Assembly (NCBI GenBank): GCA_963696675.1
Contig: CAVOLM010000018.1
Span: forward strand, 107,668-171,667
Direction of reading: 5' to 3'
Origin: DATBVX01 sp963696675
Lineage (GTDB): Bacteria > Pseudomonadota > Gammaproteobacteria > Steroidobacterales > Steroidobacteraceae
DNA length: 64,000 bases
Shown here: piece by piece, positions 1-8,454 of the stretch
Numbering within the stretch: the first letter of the stretch is position 1
Layout: each line of letters opens with the position of its first letter
Notes under the pieces: model-generated
The model's input: only the letters and a program-made list of their open reading frames with translations
The model's database searches: none
Told to the model about the DNA's origin: nothing
Position numbers and translations under genes: made by a program

Positions 1-642
1 ACCTACATGCTGGCTGGGCGCATGCGCCACGGGGATAACCAGGGCAACACCGGCCTGCTGGGGCCAGGCAGCGTGCAGTGGATGACGGCGGGTCGCGGCA
101 TCGTTCATTCGGAAATGCCGGAACAGGAAGACGGCCTGATGTGGGGCTTCCAGTTGTGGGTCAACCTGCCCGCGCGCGAGAAACTGACGACGCCGCGCTA
201 CCAGGACATCGCGCCCGAGCGAATTCCGGAGGTCTCGCTGCAGACAGGCAGCACCGTGCGCGTCATCGCCGGGGAATTCAACGGCACGAGAGGCCCAGTG
301 CAGGCGATCGCTACGCAGCCGTTGTATCTGGACGTGAGGCTCGCGGCGCACGACTCCTTCAACACGCTGGTCCCCGAATCGCACAACGCCTTTGTCTACG
401 TGTACGAGGGCACGCTCTCGATCGGGCAGGGCGAAGGCACGCGCACCATGAAGCGGGGCGAACTCGCTGTGCTCAGTCACGGCCTGATTCTGGCCGCCAC
501 GGCGCAGGACGAAGGTGCTCGCTTCCTCGCGATCGCGGGGCATCCGCTCAACGAGCCGGTGGCTCGCTATGGTCCGTTCGTCATGAATACGCCGGAGGAG
601 ATTCGCCAGGCGTTCGTCGACTATCAGGGCGGCAAACTCTGA
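1..642 (+). CDS. Pirin family protein (5' end outside window)
   Basis: C-terminal 213 residues of a pirin, a bicupin iron-binding protein; some family members act as quercetinases or transcriptional cofactors. The reading frame is open from base 1, and the ATG at 7 is internal because family sequence (the TYMLAGRMRHGD segment) already precedes it. The cupin metal-site motif IVHSEMP is present with its His and Glu ligands; the usual upstream HPHRG pair would lie before the window. The second cupin half follows at about residues 90-200. Substrate cannot be told from sequence. Confidence 0.93.
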   Translation, partial: TYMLAGRMRHGDNQGNTGLLGPGSVQWMTAGRGIVHSEMPEQEDGLMWGFQLWVNLPAREKLTTPRYQDIAPERIPEVSLQTGSTVRVIAGEFNGTRGPVQAIATQPLYLDVRLAAHDSFNTLVPESHNAFVYVYEGTLSIGQGEGTRTMKRGELAVLSHGLILAATAQDEGARFLAIAGHPLNEPVARYGPFVMNTPEEIRQAFVDYQGGKL

Positions 643-1016
643 AGTCCGTCGGCGGCTGATTTCCCGCGGCCGCCAGTCGTTTCGCGGGTGGTGTAACGCT
701 TGCAACACAGCTTGCACCACTCGCTTCTCGCCCACGTCGCTTGCTGAACGCAGCTGTAGGCCTGTCGCCGCGCGCCGACGTCCCACCTGCAATGCAGTAC
801 GCGATCTCTTGCGTCGCTTGCGACTCTGTCCCTGATTCGCGACGTCCCTGCCGTCACGCATTTCTTCCGCCGCGAGCACAAAGGTGAAGAAATCTCTTGC
901 GATTCCGTTGTGGCACACGACTTGCTGTTTTCACCAAAGCGATCATGAAAGAGACGCCGGAACTTTCGGCGGTCGCGAGAGTTCAATATGGAACGGCAGC
1001 AGCAAGGAGGAATGTG
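643..1016. other. Intergenic region between pirin and sugar transferase
   Basis: This stretch of about 370 bases has no convincing gene. Short open frames run through it but lack family sequence or ribosome sites. It presumably holds the promoter of the sugar transferase; I see no clear -35/-10 pair, terminator or operator. Confidence 0.5.
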
Positions 1017-2504
1017 GTGCCAGCGAGAGAGAGTCCTACACTCGGGGTAAATCGAAGCTCGCTGCACGCCAGTATTTCGGGCCGGCTGACGCGTGATGTG
1101 CACGTTCGCAACTGGGTGCGCGCCAGCGCGGGTGAGCTGCCGGCCCTCGCCCTGCTCAAGGAGCTGCTCAACCCCACCATCGTCGTGCTGGCTCTGTTGT
1201 TGAGCACGCTGCTGCACGACCAACCATTCACTGGCCCGTATCGCGTTCTGGCGGTACTTGCGTTCATCGTCGCGATCGAAGTCATGGGGCGGCCACGGCT
1301 GGAGCCTCTCGATAGCGCCCCGTGGCTGCTGCCCGACATGCGTCGGCTCGTGTGGCAATGGTCATGCGCCGTCGCTCTGCTCCTGTTGGTCGGGTTCCTC
1401 CTCAAGGTTTCCGACGTCTTCTCACGCAAGATCCTCCTCACCTGGTTTATGGTCACGCCGGTGGCACTGCTCAGCGCACAGTTGGTGGCGCGACGTGCCA
1501 TGGGGTGGCTCGCCCGCCAGGGAACGATTACGCGCCGGCAGGTAGTGGTGGGCGCCAACGAGCGCGGTTGCGAGCTCGCCGCTCGGCTGGCTGAGGATCC
1601 GTCGCAGGGCGTGGTACAAGGGTTTTTCGACGATCGTGGTGTAGAACGGCTTCCGGGCGTCAGCGCTGAGCGCCTCTTGGGCCGCTTTGGCGACCTGGCC
1701 GACTACGTCCGCAGCCACGGCATCCACGTCATCTACATCTGCCTGCCCCTCAGTGCACAGCCGCGAATTCGCGCGTTGCTCGAGGAGCTGCGCGACACGA
1801 CCGCATCGATCTATTTCGTTCCGGACCTGTTCGCTTTCGATCTGATCCAGGCGCGCTTCGGCCAGATCAAGGGCCTGCCGCTGCTGGCGATCTGCGAAAC
1901 GCCGTTCTGCGGACTGAATGGTGTGATCAAGCGCATGAGCGACATCGTGCTCGCAAGCGTGGCGTTGTTGCTCACGGCGCCCATCATGATCGCCATCGCG
2001 ATCGCTGTGCAGCGCTCCTCGCCAGGCCCAATTCTGTTTCGTCAGCGTCGCTACGGCCTGGAAGGCGAGGAATTCGACGTCTATAAGTTCCGCACCATGA
2101 CGGTGTGCGAGAACGGTGCGCAGATCCGCCAAGCGCGACCTGACGATCCGCGCGTAACGCCGGTCGGGCGCTTCCTGCGTCGCACCTCGCTCGATGAGCT
2201 GCCACAACTCTTCAACGTACTGAAGGGCACGATGAGCCTGGTCGGTCCGCGCCCCCACGCGGTGGCGCATAACGAACACTACCGCCGGCTCGTGAGCGGA
2301 TACATGTTGCGGCACAAAGTGCGGCCCGGGATCACCGGATGGGCGCAGGTCAACGGCCTGCGCGGAGAAACGGCGAATCTCGAGCGGATGCATCAGCGCG
2401 TGCAGTTCGACCTTGACTATCTGCGGCACTGGTCGCTGGCGTTCGATTTCATGATCCTGCTGAGGACGGCACTGATCGTCATTCGGGATGACAACGCCTA
2501 TTGA
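1017..2504 (+). CDS. Undecaprenyl-phosphate hexose-1-phosphate transferase (WcaJ/EpsE-type)
   Basis: A polyisoprenyl-phosphate hexose-1-phosphate transferase that would start an exopolysaccharide repeat unit on undecaprenyl phosphate at the inner membrane. The start is GTG 1017, chosen because AAGGAGG lies at 1004-1010, six bases upstream. The 495-residue protein has hydrophobic N-terminal segments, a nucleotide-binding-like central domain (GANERGCELAARL), and the C-terminal bacterial sugar transferase domain. That domain shows KRMSDIVLAS, SPGPILFRQRR, KFRTM, TSLDELPQLFNVLKG, SLVGPRPH and RPGITGWAQVNG. Length fits the WcaJ family. No other polysaccharide genes are nearby, so its pathway is unknown. 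Confidence 0.93.
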   Translation: MPARESPTLGVNRSSLHASISGRLTRDVHVRNWVRASAGELPALALLKELLNPTIVVLALLLSTLLHDQPFTGPYRVLAVLAFIVAIEVMGRPRLEPLDSAPWLLPDMRRLVWQWSCAVALLLLVGFLLKVSDVFSRKILLTWFMVTPVALLSAQLVARRAMGWLARQGTITRRQVVVGANERGCELAARLAEDPSQGVVQGFFDDRGVERLPGVSAERLLGRFGDLADYVRSHGIHVIYICLPLSAQPRIRALLEELRDTTASIYFVPDLFAFDLIQARFGQIKGLPLLAICETPFCGLNGVIKRMSDIVLASVALLLTAPIMIAIAIAVQRSSPGPILFRQRRYGLEGEEFDVYKFRTMTVCENGAQIRQARPDDPRVTPVGRFLRRTSLDELPQLFNVLKGTMSLVGPRPHAVAHNEHYRRLVSGYMLRHKVRPGITGWAQVNGLRGETANLERMHQRVQFDLDYLRHWSLAFDFMILLRTALIVIRDDNAY

Positions 2505-2592
2505 ACCGGCCCCGTGGGGGCAGGGGTTGCGTGCCGAAACCGGGCCCAGCGCGAGTATCCGGTCCGGCGTTCTGAGGGCTCTGGTGGATTGA

Positions 2593-2625
2593 TAAGCCGG
2601 CTTAGTGATTTAGTAAGCTTGCTTA
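2593..2625. promoter_or_regulatory. Paired palindromic operator upstream of the MarR gene
   Basis: A perfect 12-bp palindrome TAAGCCGGCTTA (2593-2604) and a near-perfect one TAAGCTTGCTTA (2614-2625) lie 21 bp apart centre to centre, about two helical turns, just before the marR start. Their size and placement match autoregulatory MarR operators. Binding is inferred. Confidence 0.7.
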
Positions 2626-2654
2626 GTGTCTTCCCGGCTACTATCTTGCGCGGC

Positions 2655-3176
2655 GTGACTGATCCCGAACGCAACGGCACGCTCGGAGGGCTGATCCAGG
2701 ATCTCGCCCGGCTCATGGCACAGCACGTGGACGAACGCGCACGCCGGCTCGGCCTCACGCGGGCGCAATGGGCGCTGGTTGCCGCACTGTTTCGCCGCGA
2801 AGGCTCCAGCCAGGTGGCGCTCGCCGAGCATCTCGATATCACGCCGATCTCGCTCGGGCGGCTGGTCGACCGGATGGAGAAAGCTGGCTGGGTCGAGCGG
2901 CGCGGTGAGCCCGCGGACCGGCGCGCCTATCGCCTGTACCTCACCGAGCGTGCGCACCGGCTGCGCCCACAGCTGCGCGCGTTGAGCGACCACGTCCAGG
3001 CCCACGCGCTACGGGCGCTGGATGGGTCGGAGCAGGAACGCTTCATCGCGCAGCTTCGCACCGTGCGTGAAACGCTGGCCGGAGATCAGATCAGGCGGCC
3101 CCTGCAGCGTGCCCGGCGCAGCGCGCGCTGGGACGGTACCGCGACCCCACGCAGAGCCCATAGTCGGCGACCGTGA
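2655..3176 (+). CDS. MarR family transcriptional regulator
   Basis: A winged-helix regulator of 173 residues. The core around LTRAQWALVAALFRR, followed by the recognition region LAEHLDITPISLGRLVDRME and the wing (GWVERRGEPADRRAYRLYLT), is typical of MarR proteins. The GTG start at 2655 follows two palindromic operator-like sites. Upstream in-frame codons exist but would place the operators inside the gene. The stop overlaps the next start by four bases (GTGA), so the transporter is translationally coupled and probably co-regulated. The Arg-rich C-terminal tail of about 25 residues is longer than usual. The ligand is unknown. Confidence 0.88.
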   Translation: MTDPERNGTLGGLIQDLARLMAQHVDERARRLGLTRAQWALVAALFRREGSSQVALAEHLDITPISLGRLVDRMEKAGWVERRGEPADRRAYRLYLTERAHRLRPQLRALSDHVQAHALRALDGSEQERFIAQLRTVRETLAGDQIRRPLQRARRSARWDGTATPRRAHSRRP

Positions 3177-4066
3177 CTCCGCGTTTGCGCGGGATCACCG
3201 CCATGCTCCTGTCGGTGGGCTTTTTCGCCGGCATGGACACCATTCTCAAGGTCTTATCGCAGCACTACCCGGCGCTCGAGATTGGCGCTCTGCGCGGGGC
3301 AGCCTCGCTGCCGATTGTTTTCGCGGCCACGCTGCTGCGCGGCAAAGTTCAGGACCTGCGACCGGTGCGCTGGTCCCTGCATCTCGTGCGCGGCGTGCTG
3401 GCGATCATCATGCTCGGCTCGTTCATCTACGCGCTGCGCTTGCTGCCGATGGCGGATGCCTACGCGTTGTTCCTGGCGGCACCCCTGATCGTCACGGCGC
3501 TGTCGGTGCCGTTGTTGGGCGAGCACGTTGAATGGCGCCGTTGGGTGGCCATTGTCGTGGGGCTGGCCGGAACTCTGATACTCCTCAGGCCTACTACCGC
3601 CAACCTCGCCAGCCTCGGGGCGCTGGCGGCGGCCGCTGCGGCCATCTGCTATGCCCTGAGCGCACTCACGATTCGCGTCCTGACACGCACCGACACGACA
3701 GCGAGCATGGTCTTCTGGTTCATGGCCATGGTGACGGTGTTCGCGGGCGCGCTCGCTGCGCCATCCTGGGTGCCCGTGCGGCCCGAGCACTGGCCGCTGC
3801 TGATCGGTGTGGGAATCCTCGGGGCGCTGGGACAACACTTCGTGACGGAGGCGTTTCGCTACGCACCTGCCTCTGCGGTTGCACCTTTCGAATACACCGC
3901 GCTGCTCTGGGCGGCGGGGATCGACTGGATCGTCTGGGCTCACCCACCGAACACGCAGATGCTGACTGGCGCCGCGATCATCATCGCGAGCGGCCTGTAC
4001 CTCATTCACCGCGAACGCCGCGGTCAGCCGGCCGCTGCAGTCGCCGAATGCAACGTACCACCCTGA
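3173..4066 (+). CDS. EamA family (DMT superfamily) transporter
   Basis: A 297-residue inner-membrane protein made of two EamA repeats with about ten hydrophobic helices. It begins at a GTG overlapping the MarR stop. The family exports small metabolites or amino acids; the substrate here is unknown. Coupling to a MarR gene with its own operator suggests efflux induced by a small molecule, which is inference. The C-terminal tail is short and basic, as usual. Confidence 0.9.
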   Translation: MTPRLRGITAMLLSVGFFAGMDTILKVLSQHYPALEIGALRGAASLPIVFAATLLRGKVQDLRPVRWSLHLVRGVLAIIMLGSFIYALRLLPMADAYALFLAAPLIVTALSVPLLGEHVEWRRWVAIVVGLAGTLILLRPTTANLASLGALAAAAAAICYALSALTIRVLTRTDTTASMVFWFMAMVTVFAGALAAPSWVPVRPEHWPLLIGVGILGALGQHFVTEAFRYAPASAVAPFEYTALLWAAGIDWIVWAHPPNTQMLTGAAIIIASGLYLIHRERRGQPAAAVAECNVPP

Positions 4067-4177
4067 GCCTCTGCCAAGGGCTGCAGCCCGAAGGCTCGCG
4101 ATTCGGCATAATGGCCGCCCCCAAGGAGCCCGCCCGGGAGCGGGCATTCTGATTCAGCACGGCGAGGAGCGACGCAC

Positions 4178-4660
4178 ATGACGATCAAGGTTGGCGACAA
4201 GATGCCCTCCGGCACCTTCAAGACGATGACCAAGGATGGCCCGCAGAATCTCACTACTGACCAGCTCTTCAGCGGCAAGCGGGTGGTGCTGTTTTCGGTG
4301 CCGGGTGCTTTCACCCCGACCTGCGATGCCAAGCACCTGCCCGGATTCGTCGAGCAAGCGGCAAAGATCAAAGGCAAGAACGTGGACACGATCGCCTGCA
4401 TGGCGGTCAATGACGTCTTCGTGATGAATGCCTGGGGCAAGCAGGGCAATGTCAGCGATCGCGTCCTGATGCTGGCCGACGGCAATGGCGAGTACGCGAA
4501 AGCCCTGGGCCTCGAGATGGATGCCAGCGGCTATGGCATGGGGATGCGCGGCAAGCGCTTCGCAGTGATCGCCAAGGACGGTGTGGTCACGCACCTCTTT
4601 GTCGAGGCCCCGGGTGAGTTCAAGGTCTCGAGTGCGGAGCACGTGCTGAGCCAGCTGTAG
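4178..4660 (+). CDS. Prx5-type peroxiredoxin
   Basis: A 160-residue thioredoxin-fold peroxidase that reduces hydrogen peroxide or alkyl hydroperoxides. The peroxidatic cysteine lies in PGAFTPTC, and the Prx5 hallmarks ACMAVNDVFVMNAW and the C-terminal KVSSAEHVL region follow. Start ATG 4178 has GAGGAG upstream. A CATAAT hexamer at 4107-4112 could be its -10 element, and a GC-rich hairpin (4128-4145) lies in the leader. It stands as a single gene. Its reductant (glutathione/glutaredoxin or thioredoxin) is not evident; there is no fused glutaredoxin domain. Confidence 0.94.
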   Translation: MTIKVGDKMPSGTFKTMTKDGPQNLTTDQLFSGKRVVLFSVPGAFTPTCDAKHLPGFVEQAAKIKGKNVDTIACMAVNDVFVMNAWGKQGNVSDRVLMLADGNGEYAKALGLEMDASGYGMGMRGKRFAVIAKDGVVTHLFVEAPGEFKVSSAEHVLSQL

Positions 4661-4830
4661 CCCGCGCGGTCTGCGGCGGCGGATGATCCGGTACCCGCGA
4701 GGTCGCCGTCCGATTCGCCATCGGCTCACGGTAGGGGAAACCCGCCGTGAGCCTCCGTGCACCGCGACATCACATTACTTATTTACCCCATGACTGTTGA
4801 GTTCGCTTGAACTCTCATGCATATTCCATT

Positions 4831-4913
4831 GCGTGACAAAGGCAAACCCGCCGAAAGGCGGGGACGCAAAGCCACCGGTCTTCAGGGAGTTTCCCAATGA
4901 CAGCGGGGTTGCC
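4831..4913 (+). ncRNA. Cyclic-di-GMP-I (GEMM) riboswitch aptamer
   Basis: The conserved GEMM core is present in order: GGCAAACC; the P1b hairpin CCGCC-GAAA-GGCGG carrying the GNRA tetraloop; GGGACGCAAAGCC; a second, less conserved hairpin arm around ACCGG and GGGAGTTTCCC; and the tetraloop-receptor side CAGCGGGGTTGCC. The outer GGCAA and TTGCC segments pair. It sits about 180 bases before the start of the SPOR-like gene, in the same orientation, so cyclic di-GMP should control that gene. The expression platform is not obvious. A short CGGT/ACCG hairpin near 4997-5008 is one candidate element. Confidence 0.92.
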
Positions 4914-5094
4914 ACAGCAGCGATTCGATCTTCAGCGCCATTCCGGCTCGATTCGAATCGCATCAAGGCACCTCCCCGCACGGATGAATGCTGATTCGGT
5001 TGCGACCGAGTTCACAGCACATCCGGTTTCATAGGAACACCCTCCAGACCGCGAACCGAAGAGCATCAGGGCTGAAGTACGGGGGTGTCCAGAT

Positions 5095-6451
5095 GAGCGA
5101 GCGAGTGGGGGCACACGCACGCGTTGCGGAGAGCGCTCCGGCCGAGACCGGCCAGGGCAGCGCAACGCTCTACATCATCAATCTGTTGTCTTCAACCACG
5201 CCCATGACGCTCGAGGTGCCATACGCACCCGAGTTGGAAGGGTTTGCGGTGTTTCGTTCGCGTCGCGTCGAAGATGGACGTGACCGGTTTCGATTGCACC
5301 TCGGCTATTTCGAGTCGCCACAGGAAGCCCAGCGCGTGCTGACCGTGGTCCGCGCTCGCTATCCGGCTGCATGGGTAGCACTGGCACCGACCGACAGCAT
5401 GGGATCGCTGGACGACACGAGCGTCGCCCAGTTCAAGCTCGTCCGCAGCGGCCGCGCAGCCGCGGCGGCCTCCAAGCCCGCGGCTGCAGTCGCAGCACCG
5501 CATCGCCCGACGCCAATCACATCGGCTCCGAAGGCTGCGCCCGTCAAAGCAACCCTCGTGGCTCCTTCGCAATCCCGTCGAATGCACCGCCCTCGCGTCA
5601 GGTGCCGCCTTCGCGATCGACGCACGCGCCGCTTTCGCCCGCGGATGTCTTGCAGCTTCTAGAGAGCGCGCCACGGGCTGCGCGCAAAGGGCCATTGCGG
5701 CAACTCGTCAAGCCCGCTGCGCCCGTCATGACACCGGCTCCGGCGACAACGCCGCAGAAGTTCGCGGTCCAGCTCGTCTGGTCCACCGATCCCGTCGATG
5801 CTGCCCGCGTTCCCCAACTTGCAATTTTCGACGCTTATACGCTCTACACGGTTCACGTGGAGCGCGCCGGGCGTCGGTGGCATGGCCTGAGACTCGGCTT
5901 CTTCACGGACCCGGTGTCTGCCCGGCAGGTCTCGCTCTACGCGCGATCCGATTTCTCCGCCGCGGCAGTCGTTCCGGTGAGCGACCGCGAATGCGCGAAA
6001 GCGAGTGAGGTCGCCGCGGCCCAGGCCCAGCGGCCACCTCAACCCGTGCTGCAGGCGCGGAGGGATGCAGACACGATCGAGCTCAAGCAAGACGACACGC
6101 CACGCACGCGCTCTGCACCACTACAGGAATCGTTGCTGGCCCCGATTACCCAGAGTGCTCCGGTTGCGTCAGCCGGCTGCGACCAAGGGGACACCAGCCA
6201 GCCGGTCCGCCGGCAATGGGAAGTCCCGGCAGGTCGTACCCGATCCACACAAGGCTCCGAAGCGCGTCTCCAAGACGACTGCACAGCTCCTCGAGGAGCT
6301 TGGCGCGAGCTCGCTCGACCTCGATCTCGAAATCGTCGGGCGCGATGAACTGAGTGATACGGGTGTTCGCCACCTGTCAGTCTCCGTCGTCCATCGGAAG
6401 TCGCCATTGGGGCGTTTGCTGGATCGCGTGGGGCGTAGGCGTCACGCGTAG
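5095..6451 (+). CDS. Protein with two SPOR-like segments under a c-di-GMP riboswitch (two frame changes)
   Basis: Spread over three frames and totalling about 450 residues. Start ATG 5095 reads MSERVGAHARV. The frame changes near 5580 and again near 6230, and coding ends at the stop at 6451. Two segments resemble SPOR domains: one at about residues 40-95 (FAVFRSRRVEDG, FRLHLGYFESPQEAQRVL), and a second coded near 5760-5990 (YTVHVERAGRRWHGLRLGFF, DPVSARQVSLYA). They are joined by Ala/Pro-rich linkers. SPOR domains usually bind denuded peptidoglycan, but no signal peptide or membrane segment is visible here, so the location is unclear. Expression is presumably set by the riboswitch upstream. 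Specific function is unknown. Confidence 0.7.
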
Positions 6452-6456
6452 GGTAG

Positions 6457-8387
6457 CTACCAACCCTTCCCGTAGTTTTGCCGAAGCGCGGCTTCGAACC
6501 GTTGCTGGCGTGGCGGGTCGAGCGGATGGCGCCGCAATAGCGTTCGCGCCGCTTGCATATCCTCGCCGGCAAGACGAAAAGCCGCCCCGAGTACCGCATC
6601 CATCCTGAGATCGGGCGACTGAATTTGCCCCAGCAGTGGCTCTATGTCATCCAAGGAGCCGACGCTGATCAGTTGCACGAGACCAGGGTCGCGCAGGGCT
6701 GAAGAATCAAGGGACAGGACCCACTTGCGCGCCGCATCGGAGTCAAACCTGACCCACCCGGCGGCGATCTGACTGACAGCGGAGCGCTGCGCTTCGTCAT
6801 CTCGAATGCGCCCGATCCACCTGGCGGCTTCCGACGGCGATATCTGGGCCACTGTGTTCACCACGGTCTGAATGGCGTTATCGCGCTGTCCGTCGTCGGT
6901 AATCCCAGCCGCGAACTCGAAGGCCGCATCGGCATCCTGAGACGCAAGATTCGCCAAGAACTCCGGCAATACTCCGGAGTAGCCCGGTACAGCTTCGTTC
7001 TTCCTCATCCACTGTACGGCGGTATCGACGTCGTCCTGGGCATATGCGTTACCAATGGAAGCAATCCAACGGGCGCGAGATTCAGCAGGAACCTGATCCG
7101 TGAGATCTATGGCGAGCGAGACGTCTCGTTGCGCAAGTTCATCTCCGATCTGGCTGAGGCCGTTCATGCGCGCGTTGGCATCGCCGAGCCCCACGATCCA
7201 CGCGATCGCAGCAGCAGGATCGGTCTGCGCCATGCTGGTCGCGATCTGCGCGGCGAGTTGCGAACGTGCTTGGCCCGCAGGAAGCTTTTCCAGATGACGC
7301 CTTGCCAGAGCAGGATCGCGGGCTACGATGCCGCGAGGACGGCTAAAGATTGCTATATCACTGCGCCGGGAGTCCTTCGACCCCAGTAGGCCAGTTGCAG
7401 CGCGGTGTCCGGGATCCTGGTTCGCCAATCCCCCCAAGGCGACGGACCAGACTCCCCAATGCGACTACGGTCGACGCGGGTGGCCCATTCGAGCGCTTCG
7501 GCTGGAAACTGCGCCACGTAAGCGGGCGCAATGTAATAACCGAGCATGCCGATGCGCTGGCGCGGCTGCGACTCAATCCATTGCGCCGCAGCCCTCAGGT
7601 CGTTGTGCGCCCATTCGGACGCCAGTACTGGTAGTAGCCTGTCGCTATCAGATGCCTTGAGCTTCCCAACCAGATCGACCGCGCGCTGCGGATCCTGGCG
7701 GGCCAACTCCTTCGTCGTGGACTGAAGCAATTGCTCGCGTTGCACGCCCGCTGGCAAGGCAGCGACATTCACAAACGCCGCTGCGGCATCCTGCGAAGCC
7801 CACGCTCGAACGATCGCATCCCGCAGTATCGTGCGCGTCGCTGGATCGGCTTCCAATCCTGCCTGCTGAAATGCAGCTTGAGGCGCAATGCGCGCCCACG
7901 CCGCACCGACACGCCGGAGGCTGTCGTTGCGGGCTTCGGAATCGGGGAGTGCGAGTGCGGACTGCAGCGCCGTTAGGGGATCGTGCTCGACATAGCGCAG
8001 ATACAGGACGTCCAGTGCAGCGTCTCGCTCCGCCGCGTTCGAAAGCTTTTTCGCTTCCGTGATGAGCGCACCGAGTTCAGTTGAGTCGGCCCTGCCCGCG
8101 ATGGCATAAAGCGCCTCGCGGCGTGCAAACGCGGAAGGCAGTGTGAGGATTTCCTGCACGGTGTGAAATTCCGTGAAGTGCTTCGCGCGAGCTTCCTCGA
8201 CGAGCTTGGCTGCCGCGGGGTTCGACTGGAGGGCACGGTCTGCGCCTGCCGATGCAGTGGGGGCAGCGGCAACAGGTCCATTGCTGTTCGGCGCCGACAG
8301 CCGCTCGCCGCGATGCGCACCCAGCCAGTATCCGAGTGACAGCGCTCCCGCGAGCCCGGCACCGATCACCAGAGTGCGCAGCCTCAA
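6457..8387 (-). CDS. Membrane-anchored alpha-solenoid repeat protein (one frame change)
   Basis: About 640 residues over two frames joined near 7350-7440. The N-terminus (MRLRTLVIGAGLAGALSLGYWLG) is a signal peptide or signal anchor, followed by a low-complexity linker. The rest is helical repeats of about 30-35 residues with a recurring Ala-rich helix ending in Trp, for example AAAQWIES, EALEWATRV, AAIAWIVGL, TAVQWMRKN and EAARWIGRI. This resembles HEAT/TPR-type solenoids, but I do not recognise a named family. It would sit in the periplasm or be attached to the membrane. It converges with the SPOR-like gene, the two stops being six bases apart. Confidence 0.75.
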
Positions 8388-8454
8388 GACCCACTCTCCC
8401 TGACGCTCGGCACACCAGATGGAAGGTCCATCGGTGCCTCAAGCTCGCCCTCGT

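Noticed and set aside
884..1096. Short open frame overlapping the start of the sugar transferase
   Set aside because: The AAGGAGG site serves the sugar transferase GTG at 1017; this frame has no family sequence.
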